64,000 nt of DNA from Syntrophotaleaceae bacterium (GTDB taxonomy: Bacteria; Desulfobacterota; Desulfuromonadia; Desulfuromonadales; Syntrophotaleaceae), in NCBI GenBank assembly GCA_041390365.1, contig JAWKQB010000002.1, forward strand, positions 62,001 through 126,000. Direction: 5' to 3'. Below are positions 1 to 9,260 of the stretch, piece after piece. The translations under genes were made by a program, and so were the position numbers. The notes under the pieces were generated by a model. The model did not search any database and was not told the DNA's origin. It saw only the letters and a program-made list of their open reading frames with translations. How positions within the stretch are numbered: position 1 is the stretch's first letter; each line of letters begins with the position of its first letter.

Positions 1-1802
1 TCGGGGTTTTCTCCACCATCGGCGGGAAATACAGTTATGCCGAGGCTGAAGGTGACCATGAGCTGGTTGTTGCCGATGAGGAACGGTTTTTCAAAAGCCT
101 GTTCAAGCTTTTGCAGCAGGTTGGAAATTCCTTTGGAATCGGCAAAATTTTCCAGCAGAATGACGAATTCATCTCCGTAAAGACGGCCGACCGTATCGCA
201 TTGTCTGACAATGGCCGCCAGCCGAAGGGCCACCTCGCGAATAAGCAGATTGCCGGCCTCATGACCCAGACTGTCGTTAACCGACTTGAACTTGTCGAGG
301 TCAAGCAGCACCACCGCCAGATGGCTGCCGCTATTCGCTGTTGCCGCCATGGCCTGACTCAAACGCTCAAGAAGCAGAGCTCGGTTGGGAAGACCAGTGA
401 GTTCGTCATGGCTTGCCTGATGGATCAGTTGATCCTCGAAAAGCTTGCGCTCGGTAATGTCCCGGATCACTGCCAGAACAAATTTTTCCCTTCCCAGGTT
501 CCCCCAGGAGAGGGAGAGCTCGATGGGGAAGATGTAGCCGGAGCTGTGCAGGGCCTGCAATTCCAAGGTTTTACCCATCGCTTCGCCTGATCCGTTGCCG
601 GCGAAAAATTGACCGATGTGTTCCTGATGGTTTTCGCGCAGACTCTCCGGCAGCAGAAGATCGACGGGTGCATTCAGCATCTCGGCCTGCCCGCGGCCGA
701 AAATTTTCTCCGCTCCCGGATTGAACAGGGTGATGCGGCCGAGGGGATTGATGGCGACCATGGCGTCCTTGCTCGACTCCACCACGGTGCGGAACAGCAT
801 TTCACTTTTGCGCAACGCTTTTTCGGCCCGTTTGATCCTGGTCACGTCCCAGAAGACTTCGAGGACCTCAGCCGGATGGTGATCCTTATCCCAGCTTATG
901 ACATGAGAGGCGGTTTTGAAGAAATGCACTTCTCCATCCACTGCTTCGATTTCGAGTAGCTGTTCATGGGACTTGCCGTCTTTCAGGGCTGCCATCGTGG
1001 GGCAGTCGAAAGGCTGCTGCCGATTGATGGCCTTTTCAAAAAGGGAACAGCATTTCCGGGCAAGAATCTCCCGGCCAAAGGTTTTTTCGGCGGAATTGTT
1101 GGCCCAGATGACATCCAGGTTCTGGTTCACCACCCGGATCGGATCCCCGATGGAATGGAGGATGACCCGGAGTTTTTCCTCACTGGCCCTGAGGTCATTT
1201 TCGGCCCGGATGCGGGCTGTTGCATCGGAAATTCTTTCCGCTACCAGTTCCACCCGGCCGCTTTCATCAAAGACCGGAAAGGCCTGGATTTCGACGAACC
1301 CGATCTGCGGGTTTTCCTTGATCCGCGTGACCGGTTTTCCCGTCTCGAAGACTTGCCGGACATGGCAGGTTTCACAAGGGCCATCCTGTCCGGGATAAAA
1401 AACTTCGTAACATCGAGCCAGGTTTCGCCGCTTTTCCTGAGGAACGTAGTCATAAATCCGTCCCCAGTTCGAAAAATGGATCCTGTAATCTCTGTCTATG
1501 AGGTTGATGTGGTCGGGAATGTCCTTGATTAATTTTTGGATCAGGGCTTGCTGGCGAAGGGGGCGGGCCAGATTCGTTCTCAGTCTGCGCATGCCCCAGA
1601 GGATGCAGAAAGTCACGAGAAGCAACTGGAAAGAGCCGATGAGCAGAAGCAGGCTGGTCTGAATACCTGGATCGACGTTGGTTTTGGTCCAAATAGAGAG
1701 AAGAATCCCGCCGGGAATGGACATCAGGGAGAGAAAAGCCGGTAAAAATGCGCTAGCGTATGACGCTTTACCAGGTTCAGAGGAATTTTTATCGAAATCC
1801 AC
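1..1802 (-). CDS. Membrane PAS-PAS-GGDEF sensor protein, C-terminus cut by window edge
   Basis: I translated the minus strand directly: one frame stays open from a GTG at 1802 to position 1, so the protein runs off the left edge. Two hydrophobic segments lie in the first 75 residues. They are followed by PAS-like domains; the first carries a Cys-rich GPCETCH motif and a later one has the FNPGAEKIFGR signature. A GGDEF domain comes last (DELTGLPNR, then FKSVNDSLGHEAGN). The signature loop reads RLYGDEF, so the first glycine of GGDEF is tyrosine; cyclase activity is therefore doubtful and a c-di-GMP- or GTP-binding role is possible. Any EAL domain would lie outside the window. The GTG start is the best available but has no strong ribosome site. 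Confidence 0.8.
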   Translation of the reverse strand, partial: MDFDKNSSEPGKASYASAFLPAFLSLMSIPGGILLSIWTKTNVDPGIQTSLLLLIGSFQLLLVTFCILWGMRRLRTNLARPLRQQALIQKLIKDIPDHINLIDRDYRIHFSNWGRIYDYVPQEKRRNLARCYEVFYPGQDGPCETCHVRQVFETGKPVTRIKENPQIGFVEIQAFPVFDESGRVELVAERISDATARIRAENDLRASEEKLRVILHSIGDPIRVVNQNLDVIWANNSAEKTFGREILARKCCSLFEKAINRQQPFDCPTMAALKDGKSHEQLLEIEAVDGEVHFFKTASHVISWDKDHHPAEVLEVFWDVTRIKRAEKALRKSEMLFRTVVESSKDAMVAINPLGRITLFNPGAEKIFGRGQAEMLNAPVDLLLPESLRENHQEHIGQFFAGNGSGEAMGKTLELQALHSSGYIFPIELSLSWGNLGREKFVLAVIRDITERKLFEDQLIHQASHDELTGLPNRALLLERLSQAMAATANSGSHLAVVLLDLDKFKSVNDSLGHEAGNLLIREVALRLAAIVRQCDTVGRLYGDEFVILLENFADSKGISNLLQKLEQAFEKPFLIGNNQLMVTFSLGITVFPADGGENP

Positions 1803-1985
1803 AGGCGTTATCCATGGCGGTCCTGTCAGGAAATTGCCGGTGACCTGAGCCGATCAACCGTTCATCAACAATAAAACTGTAATGAAATTCATGCAAATAT
1901 AAAAGTTTGCAGCAGAAATAAAAAAGCGCTTTTACCGAGCACCATAAGCAAAATCCTTGCCCATTTTTCAACGCCAATACACAAA

Positions 1986-2021
1986 GACGCCAGGACAGGG
2001 GCTTCCCTGTTCGCTGGCGTC
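1986..2021 (-). terminator. Hairpin terminator behind the DUF3300 gene
   Basis: GACGCCAG at 1986-1993 pairs with CTGGCGTC at 2014-2021, and ACAGGG at 1995-2000 pairs with CCCTGT at 2005-2010 around a four-base loop. It lies about 50 bases past the minus-strand stop at 2071. The T-tract that follows on the minus strand is short. The rest of the 1803-2070 spacer shows no gene. Confidence 0.55.
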
Positions 2022-2070
2022 CTTGCGACTTGTGGTCAAAGAATTTTCCCACAGGGGCGGGCTGCTTGAC

Positions 2071-3750
2071 CTATCCTCCTCTGACGGTGAAACGTTGGTT
2101 TCGATCCTGGCCGTCCCGGCCGCGCTCCTGCCCCTGACTGCTGTCACGGTTCCTCCCGGACAAGTCCCTGCCGCCTGCCTGCCCTTGCCGGCCCTCGCTT
2201 CCCACCTGCGGATGTCTCTCGGAGCGATTCTGCCATTGCCCGGTTTCCACGATCCTCGACCTCTCGCGAGCTTTTTCGACTTCTCTCATCGGATTGGGGT
2301 GATCGCCCCGCTGAACCTGGTGGTCCCGATTCAATTGCCGATGTTTTTCGGCCCTGATCACTCCGGCCGGGTCCTGGCCAGCTTTAAACTGTCTGTTCTG
2401 CTGCAGATCCCGAATCTCGCGTTCCCGGATCTGCCGTTCAGGGGCAGTCTGAAGTCGATGGGTCGTCTGCCTTTTCTGGTCGGAGTGGTTCAGTAATTGA
2501 TCTTTGCTCTGTCTGGACGACCGGTCCCTTTCCTTGTCGAGCTGGCGGCCCCGGTTGAATTGAGCCTCCCGCTTTCTGTCTGTCTCCCGCTGAACCTGGA
2601 TATTGCGGTTCCATCGCTGTTTTTCGGACTCGGTCCTTCTGTTCAGATCTTGCACTGCTTCCAGTCTCCGGTTCTGCCGGGGATCGCGGTGGTCCCGTTG
2701 CCGGTCCTGCACCTCGAATCTTGTTCGAGACCGCACGTTATCCGGCCGGTCCCGGCGATCCGGGGACGATCGGGACCTTTCAAACCGCTGATGTTCAAAA
2801 TGATTCCGGTTCTCTCCGCGCCGATCACCAGGAGCAGGACGGTCTTTGGACAGGTCGGCGACGTTTCGACGGGCCGTCCAGTGCCTTGGCTGTTGACCGT
2901 ATTTTTCAGCCGTCGGCCGGTGGCGATAGACCACACCATGCCTGTGTTTTGTTTCGTGCCGCCAGGGTCCGGATTTGCTGATCCAGTGATCATGTCGCAC
3001 GTATCGGGGCCGGTGATGCACGTCGATATGGATATGGTGCCGGTGCCAGTCGAAGCGGGTCCAGGAGCCGAAGCTGAAGCTGAAATAGACACCTGGCCAG
3101 TAGGAGATGCCGAAGCCGATCCTCACTCCCGGAGGGCCCCAGGACCATGGCGGGTAGGCCGGATACCACCAGCTCCCGTAAATGGTCCAGGGATCGTAGT
3201 AGGGAACGTAGACGACCCGTGGAGAGGTCGGCTGGATGACGATGGTTTCCCGTTCGACAATGACCCGCTGGGCCGAGGTGGAGTAGAGGTTGCCCCGTTC
3301 ATAGGCCGCGGCCCTGAGTTCCTGGACGGTATCCATCACCTCCTGTTCCTGGCCCAGAAAGGCATTGCCGAGATCGGTGGTTTCGGCGATTTGTTCGCTC
3401 ATCGATGCGAGGACGGAGGGGAAGTGGCAAAGAGCCTTGACGCTGGGGTCCCAGTTCTCCTCGATAAGGGCGTCATCCAGGGCATCGCCCTGCAGGTGAG
3501 GGTTGGCCCTCAGCCACCGATCCGCCTCGATGACCTCGATGGGGTAGGTCGACGCCATCAGCACCTGGGAGAGCAGGGCATCGGGATAAAGGGCGATGGG
3601 GGCCAGCATCTGGGCGAGTTCCTCCCGGCTGTAGGCCATGTCCGTGTAATCCTCAGCCTGAGATCGCGAGGGCGATAAGGCAAAGCCGGTGGCGAACAGG
3701 GCGATGACCAGCAGACTCGCGGGCAGATGAGTGAGAAGGTAAGAGGTCAT
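2071..3750 (-). CDS. DUF3300 family secreted protein
   Basis: 559 residues. An N-terminal signal peptide (hydrophobic run, then a likely cut after SRSQAE) precedes the conserved DUF3300 block: EELAQMLAPIALYPDALLSQ, a YPIEV motif and a WDPSVKAL motif near residues 40-110. A Trp/Tyr/Pro-rich section (YVPYYDPW) lies near residues 180-235. The C-terminal 250 residues are low-complexity, rich in Arg, Gln, Asp and His, and probably disordered. The ATG is preceded by AGGAGAG. The protein is likely exported to the periplasm or envelope; the family has no established biochemical role. It stands alone, with its own promoter region and a terminator hairpin. Confidence 0.85.
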   Translation of the reverse strand: MTSYLLTHLPASLLVIALFATGFALSPSRSQAEDYTDMAYSREELAQMLAPIALYPDALLSQVLMASTYPIEVIEADRWLRANPHLQGDALDDALIEENWDPSVKALCHFPSVLASMSEQIAETTDLGNAFLGQEQEVMDTVQELRAAAYERGNLYSTSAQRVIVERETIVIQPTSPRVVYVPYYDPWTIYGSWWYPAYPPWSWGPPGVRIGFGISYWPGVYFSFSFGSWTRFDWHRHHIHIDVHHRPRYVRHDHWISKSGPWRHETKHRHGVVYRHRPTAEKYGQQPRHWTARRNVADLSKDRPAPGDRRGENRNHFEHQRFERSRSSPDRRDRPDNVRSRTRFEVQDRQRDHRDPRQNRRLEAVQDLNRRTESEKQRWNRNIQVQRETDRKREAQFNRGRQLDKERDRSSRQSKDQLLNHSDQKRQTTHRLQTAPERQIREREIRDLQQNRQFKAGQDPAGVIRAEKHRQLNRDHQVQRGDHPNPMREVEKARERSRIVETGQWQNRSERHPQVGSEGRQGQAGGRDLSGRNRDSSQGQERGRDGQDRNQRFTVRGG

Positions 3751-3885
3751 GACGCTCTCCTGATTGGGGGTACGGCAACGAAAAAGTCATTTGTTAAAAT
3801 GAACCGCTTCGATTCGGTTGCTTTTCATCGAATCAGACGGATGATGGCGGGAACGGTTTACAGGCGGTCGGCAATTGGCAATGAC

Positions 3886-3913
3886 TTGACAGAATTCCTG
3901 CGGTCGTTAGAAT
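3886..3913 (+). promoter_or_regulatory. Sigma70-like promoter for phosphoglucomutase
   Basis: TTGACA at 3886-3891, a 16-base spacer and TAGAAT at 3908-3913. Transcription would start near 3920, about 90 bases before the pgm ATG. Called from the consensus match only. Confidence 0.5.
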
Positions 3914-4009
3914 TCGAGTCGCGCGCGATGGGAAAATCCCAACCCGTTTGAAAAACATCTGGATGCCCGTCGGAGTCCCCCGGGCATGACAATCAAAAGG
4001 AGAGGCAGG

Positions 4010-5662
4010 ATGGCGCTTCATCCCCTGGCAGGCAAACCGGCACCGAAATCGATTTTGGCCAATATCCCCAGGCTGATCAGCGATTATTATCTTCGACGGC
4101 CCGATCCGGACGATCCGCTCCAGCTGGTCTCTTTCGGCACCTCCGGCCATCGCGGCTGCGCCTCGAACCGCACCTTCAACGAAGACCACATCCTTGCCAT
4201 CATCCAGGCCATCTGCGACTACCGCAAGGAGGCCGGGATCAGCGGCCCCCTCTTTCTGGGAATGGACACCCACGCCTTGTCCGAGCCGGCCCGCGCCACG
4301 GCGCTGGAGGTGCTGGCGGCGAACGGGGTGGATGTGCGCATCGACAAGGATTTCGGCTACACGCCGACACCGGTCATTTCCCACGCCATCCTGACCTGCA
4401 ACAAAGATCGGCAGGAGTCGCCTGCCGACGGAATCGTCATCACCCCGTCCCACAACCCTCCGGACAACGGCGGCATCAAGTACAATCCCCCCAACGGCGG
4501 CCCGGCCGACACCGATGTCACCTCGAATATCGCCGATCGGGCCAACGAATATCTGCGCCGGGGACTGGCGGGTGTCAAGCGGGTGCCCTATGATCGGGCT
4601 ATCACCGCTGCATGCGTGACCACTTACGACTTTGTCACACCCTACGTCGAGGATCTGGCCAACGTCATCGACATGGAGGCGATCCGGAAGGCCGGTCTGC
4701 GCATCGCTGCCGACGCCCTGGGAGGCTCCGGACTCGGCTACTGGAAACCGATCGCCGAAAGGTACCGCCTCGATATCACGGTGATGAACGGCCATCCCGA
4801 TCCGACCTTCAGTTTCATGAGCGTCGACAAGGACGGCAAGATCCGCATGGACTGCTCCTCGGCCAGCGCCATGGCGGGCTTGATCAGTCTCAAGGACAGC
4901 TACGACATCGCCTTCGGCAACGATCCGGACTTCGACCGGCACGGCATCGTCACCCCCTCGGCCGGACTGATGAACCCCAATCACTACCTGGCCGTCGCCA
5001 TCGACTACCTTTTCCGGCACCGCAAGGGTTGGCGCAAGGACGCGGCGGTGGGCAAGACCCTGGTCTCCTCCTCGATGATCGACCGGGTGGCGGCCGATCT
5101 GGGACGTCCCTTGCGGGAGGTCCCCGTGGGCTTCAAATGGTTCGTCGACGGCCTGGTGGACGGCTCCTACGGGTTCGGCGGAGAGGAAAGCGCCGGCGCC
5201 TCCTTTTTGCGTCATGACGGTACGGTATGGTCCACGGACAAGGACGGGATTATCCTCAGCCTGCTGGCGGCCGAGATCACCGCTGTGACAGGCCGCGATC
5301 CGTCCCGGCACTACCAGGAACTCACCCGCAAATTCGGGGCGCCCGTTTATGCCCGGATCGACGCCGAGGCAACCCCCGCTCAGAAGGAGGTCCTCGGACG
5401 GCTTTCGCCGGACCAGGTGACCGCGGAGACTCTGGGCGGTGAGCCGATCCTGGCCAAACTGACCAGAGCTCCGGGAAACAACGCCGGCATCGGCGGGCTC
5501 AAGGTCACCACCGAAAACGGCTGGTTCGCCGCCCGTCCCTCCGGCACCGAGGATATCTACAAGATCTATGCGGAGTCCTTCAAAGGGGAAGCCCATCTGA
5601 AGCAGATCCAGGAACAGGCCAAGACCATCGTCAGCGAGACGTTCAAGGCTGCGGGGGTTTGA
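4010..5662 (+). CDS. pgm: Phosphoglucomutase, alpha-D-glucose phosphate-specific
   Basis: Interconverts glucose-1-phosphate and glucose-6-phosphate in the cytoplasm, feeding glycogen and LPS sugar synthesis. 550 residues, normal for the bacterial Pgm family. The phosphoserine loop TPSHNPP (Ser147), the metal loop DPDFDRHG and the C-terminal phosphate-binding RPSGTE are all present, as is the N-terminal FGTSGHRG motif. I prefer the ATG at 4010 (MALHPLAG) to the upstream in-frame ATG at 3986 because AAAGGAGAG sits just before 4010. The gene has its own promoter and a strong terminator at 5691-5725, so it is probably monocistronic. Confidence 0.95.
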   Translation: MALHPLAGKPAPKSILANIPRLISDYYLRRPDPDDPLQLVSFGTSGHRGCASNRTFNEDHILAIIQAICDYRKEAGISGPLFLGMDTHALSEPARATALEVLAANGVDVRIDKDFGYTPTPVISHAILTCNKDRQESPADGIVITPSHNPPDNGGIKYNPPNGGPADTDVTSNIADRANEYLRRGLAGVKRVPYDRAITAACVTTYDFVTPYVEDLANVIDMEAIRKAGLRIAADALGGSGLGYWKPIAERYRLDITVMNGHPDPTFSFMSVDKDGKIRMDCSSASAMAGLISLKDSYDIAFGNDPDFDRHGIVTPSAGLMNPNHYLAVAIDYLFRHRKGWRKDAAVGKTLVSSSMIDRVAADLGRPLREVPVGFKWFVDGLVDGSYGFGGEESAGASFLRHDGTVWSTDKDGIILSLLAAEITAVTGRDPSRHYQELTRKFGAPVYARIDAEATPAQKEVLGRLSPDQVTAETLGGEPILAKLTRAPGNNAGIGGLKVTTENGWFAARPSGTEDIYKIYAESFKGEAHLKQIQEQAKTIVSETFKAAGV

Positions 5663-5690
5663 CGAAGCAAGTTCAAATTTGAGACCCCAC

Positions 5691-5725
5691 GCCCCCTGTC
5701 CTGATGGATCAGGGGGCCTTTTTTT
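5691..5725 (+). terminator. Rho-independent terminator of pgm
   Basis: GCCCCCTG at 5691-5698 pairs with CAGGGGGC at 5710-5717 and is followed by C plus seven T residues. It begins 28 bases after the pgm stop. Confidence 0.9.
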
Positions 5726-5784
5726 GCCTTCACTCCCGTTGAACGCTTTGAAATTCGGATCGATACAGCGACCCCTCTTTATAA

Positions 5785-5900
5785 ATACTACTAAGGCAGT
5801 ATCTATTAATTTTTTGGGCCTTTTACAATTTCTATACTGCCGAAGCAGTATTTTATTTGACGAGGGACTTCGTCTGCTATATATACGGTCAAAACAGTAT
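5785..5900 (+). promoter_or_regulatory. Three 18-bp operators of the hipBA module
   Basis: Three palindromes share the form ATACnnn-N4-nCAGTAT: 5785-5802 (ATACTAC/GCAGTAT), 5834-5851 (perfect ATACTGC/GCAGTAT) and 5883-5900 (ATACGGT/ACAGTAT). Their starts are exactly 49 bp apart. The third covers the predicted -10 element and start point; the second lies just upstream of the -35. This is the expected layout for autorepression by the HipB-like protein encoded immediately downstream. Binding itself is inferred. Confidence 0.8.
5857..5885 (+). promoter_or_regulatory. hipBA promoter
   Basis: TTGACG at 5857-5862, a 17-base spacer and TATATA at 5880-5885. The predicted start point, near 5892, lies inside the third operator. 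Confidence 0.65.
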
Positions 5901-5916
5901 TTTTGTGGAGGACGGG

Positions 5917-6171
5917 ATGCCTAAAACCATCAAGCCGATTCCAGCGCCTGTGCAGAAAGGTGCTCTCGATGCCGAGACACTTGGGAAGTTCGTTCGGGCC
6001 CGGCGTACTCAATCAGGGCTCGGTATGCACGAAGCGGCGGCCTTTTGCGGAATCGCAGTCGATACCCTGACCAAGATCGAGACAGCCCGAGGCGACGTCA
6101 AACTCTCCAGCATCCTGACTGTCTGCCGCATGCTTGGCATCCATCTCATAGTCGAGCCCTGGGAGGAATAA
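5917..6171 (+). CDS. hipB: HipB-like XRE antitoxin and autorepressor
   Basis: 84 residues with a helix-turn-helix of the XRE class (LGKFVRARRTQSGLGMHEAA, then GIAVDTLTKIETARGDVKLSS). It should neutralise HipA and repress its own promoter through the three palindromes upstream. I chose ATG 5917 because GTGGAGG precedes it; an in-frame upstream start at 5857 would fall within the promoter. The stop overlaps the hipA start by one base (TAATG), indicating coupled translation. Confidence 0.85.
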   Translation: MPKTIKPIPAPVQKGALDAETLGKFVRARRTQSGLGMHEAAAFCGIAVDTLTKIETARGDVKLSSILTVCRMLGIHLIVEPWEE

Positions 6172-7466
6172 TGGAGGAGACTCTTTCCGTATTCCTGAAT
6201 CGAGAACCACTCGGTTTGGCAACCCTTGAGGGCAAAACCGATCGCTACGGCCTGGAGTATGCTTCGTCATGGCTCGACGGGCAGGGGTATGCCGTATCCC
6301 CACACCTGAAGCCCGGGGAGTGCGAATCCGAGAAGGTGAAGCGTTTTCTTTCCAACCTCCTCCCGGAAGGGAAGTGGCTGGAAGAACTTTCGATCGACAA
6401 TCAGATTTCGAAGAGCAATGTCTTTGCCCTGATTGCATTGATCGGTGCGGAGACGACCGGAGCGCTGACCTTCCAATATGACGGTTTGGACCGGGAGCCT
6501 CGGCCGACAGGGTTCCGCGAGGTCGGCACAGAGGAATTGACGGAGCGGATTGCGCAGCGCCAAAGGATTTCCATCGCTCAATGGGACGGCAAGCCACGCC
6601 TGTCGGTCACCGGCGTCCAGGACAAGTTGCCGATCATGATCAGGCCCGACGGCACAATGGGGTTCGGTGAAGGAGATCTGGCTTCGACGCATATTCTTAA
6701 GTTCGGCAGGCGACCGGATATGCACATGACGATCAACGAGTTCATCTGCATGAAGCTGGCGGACCTGGTCAAGTTGCCAGTCGCCAATGTCTCTCTGCAG
6801 CGTTTTGGGGAGCCGGTGCTGGTCGTCCAGCGTTTCGATCGTCGCTGGCTCGGGGATAAGGTGGACAGACTGCATCTGATCGATGGCTGCCAGATGCTCG
6901 ATCTGCCGCCGACCTACAAATATGAGCGCCCTTTCGGCAAGGCAGGCGAAGGGGCTCGCATCAGGACCGGGGCTAGCTTGCCGAAGCTCTTTGCCGCAGC
7001 ACGACTCTGCCGCATCCCGGCCTTGGCCATCAGGGATCTGCTGAACTGGACTCTGTTCCAGCTTCTTATAGGCAACAGCGATGCGCACGCAAAGAACCTT
7101 TCCTTCTTTGTCGGTAAGGCGGGGATCGACCTGGCGCCGAGCTACGATCTGTTGAACATCGACATCTACGGGGATGAGTTTGATCGGGATCTGGCCCTGG
7201 CGGTCGGGGATGAGTTTGTTGCGGAAAGGGTCATGCCTTACGACCTGGCGGAATTCTGCGATGCAAGCAAACTGCCGCCGCGACAGGTGGCGACCAATCT
7301 GAAAAATCTCTGTACGACGGCAATGGATCGCATGGGGAGTTTGCCATTGGGTGATATCCGGCCCGAAGAGGAAATGGAGTTTGCCCGGAAGCTGATGGAA
7401 AAGATCAAGGGGAATGCGAAGCGCCTTCTGGAAATGGCCGGAGAGCTTCCGCATGTCAGGCTTTAG
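6171..7466 (+). CDS. hipA: HipA-like serine/threonine kinase toxin
   Basis: 431 residues, standard for HipA. Visible landmarks are the N-terminal HipA_N domain (LSVFLNREPLG, FLSNLLPEG), the SVTGVQDKLP loop, the catalytic LIGNSDAHAKN loop and the metal-binding APSYDLLN motif. HipA kinases phosphorylate glutamyl-tRNA synthetase or other targets and cause growth arrest or persistence; the substrate here is unknown. The start at 6171 gives one-base overlap with hipB and follows GGGAGG. All kinase motifs look intact, so I expect an active toxin. It stands at the left edge of the defence island. Confidence 0.9.
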   Translation: MEETLSVFLNREPLGLATLEGKTDRYGLEYASSWLDGQGYAVSPHLKPGECESEKVKRFLSNLLPEGKWLEELSIDNQISKSNVFALIALIGAETTGALTFQYDGLDREPRPTGFREVGTEELTERIAQRQRISIAQWDGKPRLSVTGVQDKLPIMIRPDGTMGFGEGDLASTHILKFGRRPDMHMTINEFICMKLADLVKLPVANVSLQRFGEPVLVVQRFDRRWLGDKVDRLHLIDGCQMLDLPPTYKYERPFGKAGEGARIRTGASLPKLFAAARLCRIPALAIRDLLNWTLFQLLIGNSDAHAKNLSFFVGKAGIDLAPSYDLLNIDIYGDEFDRDLALAVGDEFVAERVMPYDLAEFCDASKLPPRQVATNLKNLCTTAMDRMGSLPLGDIRPEEEMEFARKLMEKIKGNAKRLLEMAGELPHVRL

Positions 7467-7543
7467 CCTGATCTTTAAGGCAGAAAAGCAACCTGGCTGA
7501 CCACAACTGCCATCTTCCAGTCGCCGGGCGCCCCCCCTTTGGA

Positions 7544-8125
7544 TCACATCCCTATGTCATTACACTCTTCAGCAAATTTCGGATAGGGAAGATCGTTGTC
7601 ATATTCAAGGTGTTGAACCAGAGAAGTGATTTGGGATTTATTTACATGGCCGCAATCATGCATCAGCCGAAGCAGATCGATCAGGCGAATCATTTTCACG
7701 CCGAACTCAGTTCCCAGCGTCAGCATGTCGTTATCATCCGTGACAACCGGGATGCCAAGTACGTATCCATAAGCAATAGCCTTGACATCTGCAGGTGAGG
7801 CGCCAAGCTCTGTTGCGATGTTGTGCTCCCAAATAAAACCAAAGGCTAGGTCAATTTCCTTCCTAGCCTCTTTTTCCATTTTAATTTTCCTGCGACGATT
7901 TTCCACGAACTCGCCTTCATCAACCCAATTAAACTTTCTTTGCAATCTGGGGTTGTTATCGAATTCGTCCTGAAAGTCGTCTATGACGTACAAAGTGTAA
8001 TTTTTGTCGCCGAAAGAGACCGACAAGAGAGGGTGAAAATTCAACGCAAGACGAAAATAGACATTACTGTCTACGAGAATCTTCGCTTGAGGGGTTTTGG
8101 ATAGAGAGGCTTTTGATCGGGACAT
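7544..8125 (-). CDS. PIN-like domain protein next to an XRE-ImmA regulator
   Basis: 193 residues. An acidic LVDSNVYFRLA motif near residue 18, a middle helical section and GASPADVKAIAYGYVLGIPVVTDDNDM near residues 115-140 match the layout of PIN-type nucleases: conserved Asp at the N-terminus and an acidic patch after a beta strand. The likely role is a toxin-type RNase. Its ATG follows the stop of the XRE-ImmA gene with no gap (TAAATG), so the two form a coupled pair, as in several known PIN/ImmA modules. The codons are AT-richer than in the surrounding genome, which suggests transfer. I cannot assign a subfamily. Confidence 0.65.
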   Translation of the reverse strand: MSRSKASLSKTPQAKILVDSNVYFRLALNFHPLLSVSFGDKNYTLYVIDDFQDEFDNNPRLQRKFNWVDEGEFVENRRRKIKMEKEARKEIDLAFGFIWEHNIATELGASPADVKAIAYGYVLGIPVVTDDNDMLTLGTEFGVKMIRLIDLLRLMHDCGHVNKSQITSLVQHLEYDNDLPYPKFAEECNDIGM

Positions 8126-9253
8126 TTACGATATTAGTTCCTTGTAAATGCCCTTCGCGTCAACAAAATCGACTTGAAGAAGATTTTGGATAAAGCCAGG
8201 GGATTTTTTGTGTTCCGAAAGGAACCTCTCAAGAGCTTCAAAAAATGGGCTTTTGAATAGGCCCTTGGTTAGATCGATATAACTCCTGGCCGTCAGCTTT
8301 TTTCTTTCGCCGAGGGTGTCGCTGACATTTAAGTAACCCTTGTTAAAGTTGGTTGTGGCCCCATAAAAGCCATTTCCAAGATCGATTTTTGGCAAGTCAT
8401 GTTCAGCGGAAAAAGCCTTTATTGCCTCAAAGACGGTAATTGGCGATATATTGTACCGGTCTGCAAACTCTAAAACTTTTTTTATCTTGTTCCCAACATT
8501 CGGGATGGATCTTACTTCTTCGTAAGCTCCTTTGGCACATTTTTCCGGAAACAAAAGCGCTTGAGCGAAGGCGTCTGAAAAGTCTTCCGCCTCGTCACCT
8601 TCAAACTTCTGCGACAGCACATGTCCCAGTTCATGCGCCATCCAAAAATTGAAATCATGGAAGTTGCTGTCGAGATTTAAATATATCCAAGTGGTCCCAG
8701 ACTTTGGGAGGTGGATATGGAGAGCGTTCCCATGGTTTTCCTTCCTGCCCCAGAGGGCGGGAATCAGCACTGCATCGAATTTCTTGAAATACTCTACAAG
8801 ATTTTCGAACGCTATAGGTTCGGCGTCAGACACGCCGATTTCCTGCCTCACGTTTCTGGCAACCTCTTGAATGTAGCCATACTCAAGCTGTGCATTTTTC
8901 AAAGAGGGCGGATTCGTCAGAGAACTGAATGGCAGGTGGGGGGCCAAACCTTCCAGGAGATGTCCCATATCCCTGGCACGTTCAAAATGGTGATCCCTCG
9001 TCTTGCGGCCACCCTTTTTTCGGAAGGCGATAATCGGTTCATGCTGGGAAGATTTGATTACAAGGTCGGTAAAAGACAGGCTCAAGGTCATTCCCAACTT
9101 CAGGAGTTTGTCCGGGCGGGGGAATTTTGAACCCTTGAGCCATTCAGAGACGATAGTTCTGGAGACACCAAGGCTTTTGGCCAGGGTAGATTGATTAAAG
9201 CCCCTCTCGGCCATGGCCGATTCGAGTCTTTCGATATTCAACTGTTTTTCCAT
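8126..9253 (-). CDS. XRE HTH plus ImmA/IrrE metallopeptidase
   Basis: 375 residues from the ATG at 9253. An N-terminal XRE helix-turn-helix (NQSTLAKSLGVSRTIVSEWLKG) is followed by an ImmA/IrrE zinc-peptidase domain with the HELGH motif. Such proteins act as a repressor or antitoxin that can be cleaved or can cleave a partner. The longer reading would begin at TTG 9289, but that TTG is the first base triplet of a good -35 box, so I reject it. This gene and the adjacent PIN gene follow hsdR on the same strand yet have a promoter of their own, so they look like a separate toxin-antitoxin-like pair riding on the restriction locus. Confidence 0.82.
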   Translation of the reverse strand: MEKQLNIERLESAMAERGFNQSTLAKSLGVSRTIVSEWLKGSKFPRPDKLLKLGMTLSLSFTDLVIKSSQHEPIIAFRKKGGRKTRDHHFERARDMGHLLEGLAPHLPFSSLTNPPSLKNAQLEYGYIQEVARNVRQEIGVSDAEPIAFENLVEYFKKFDAVLIPALWGRKENHGNALHIHLPKSGTTWIYLNLDSNFHDFNFWMAHELGHVLSQKFEGDEAEDFSDAFAQALLFPEKCAKGAYEEVRSIPNVGNKIKKVLEFADRYNISPITVFEAIKAFSAEHDLPKIDLGNGFYGATTNFNKGYLNVSDTLGERKKLTARSYIDLTKGLFKSPFFEALERFLSEHKKSPGFIQNLLQVDFVDAKGIYKELIS

Positions 9254-9260
9254 ACCCGAC

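Noticed and set aside
2497..3678. 393-residue plus-strand frame opposite the DUF3300 gene
   Set aside because: Antisense shadow with repetitive Pro/Val composition.
3833..5596. 587-residue minus-strand frame opposite pgm
   Set aside because: Lies antisense to intact phosphoglucomutase and has no domain.
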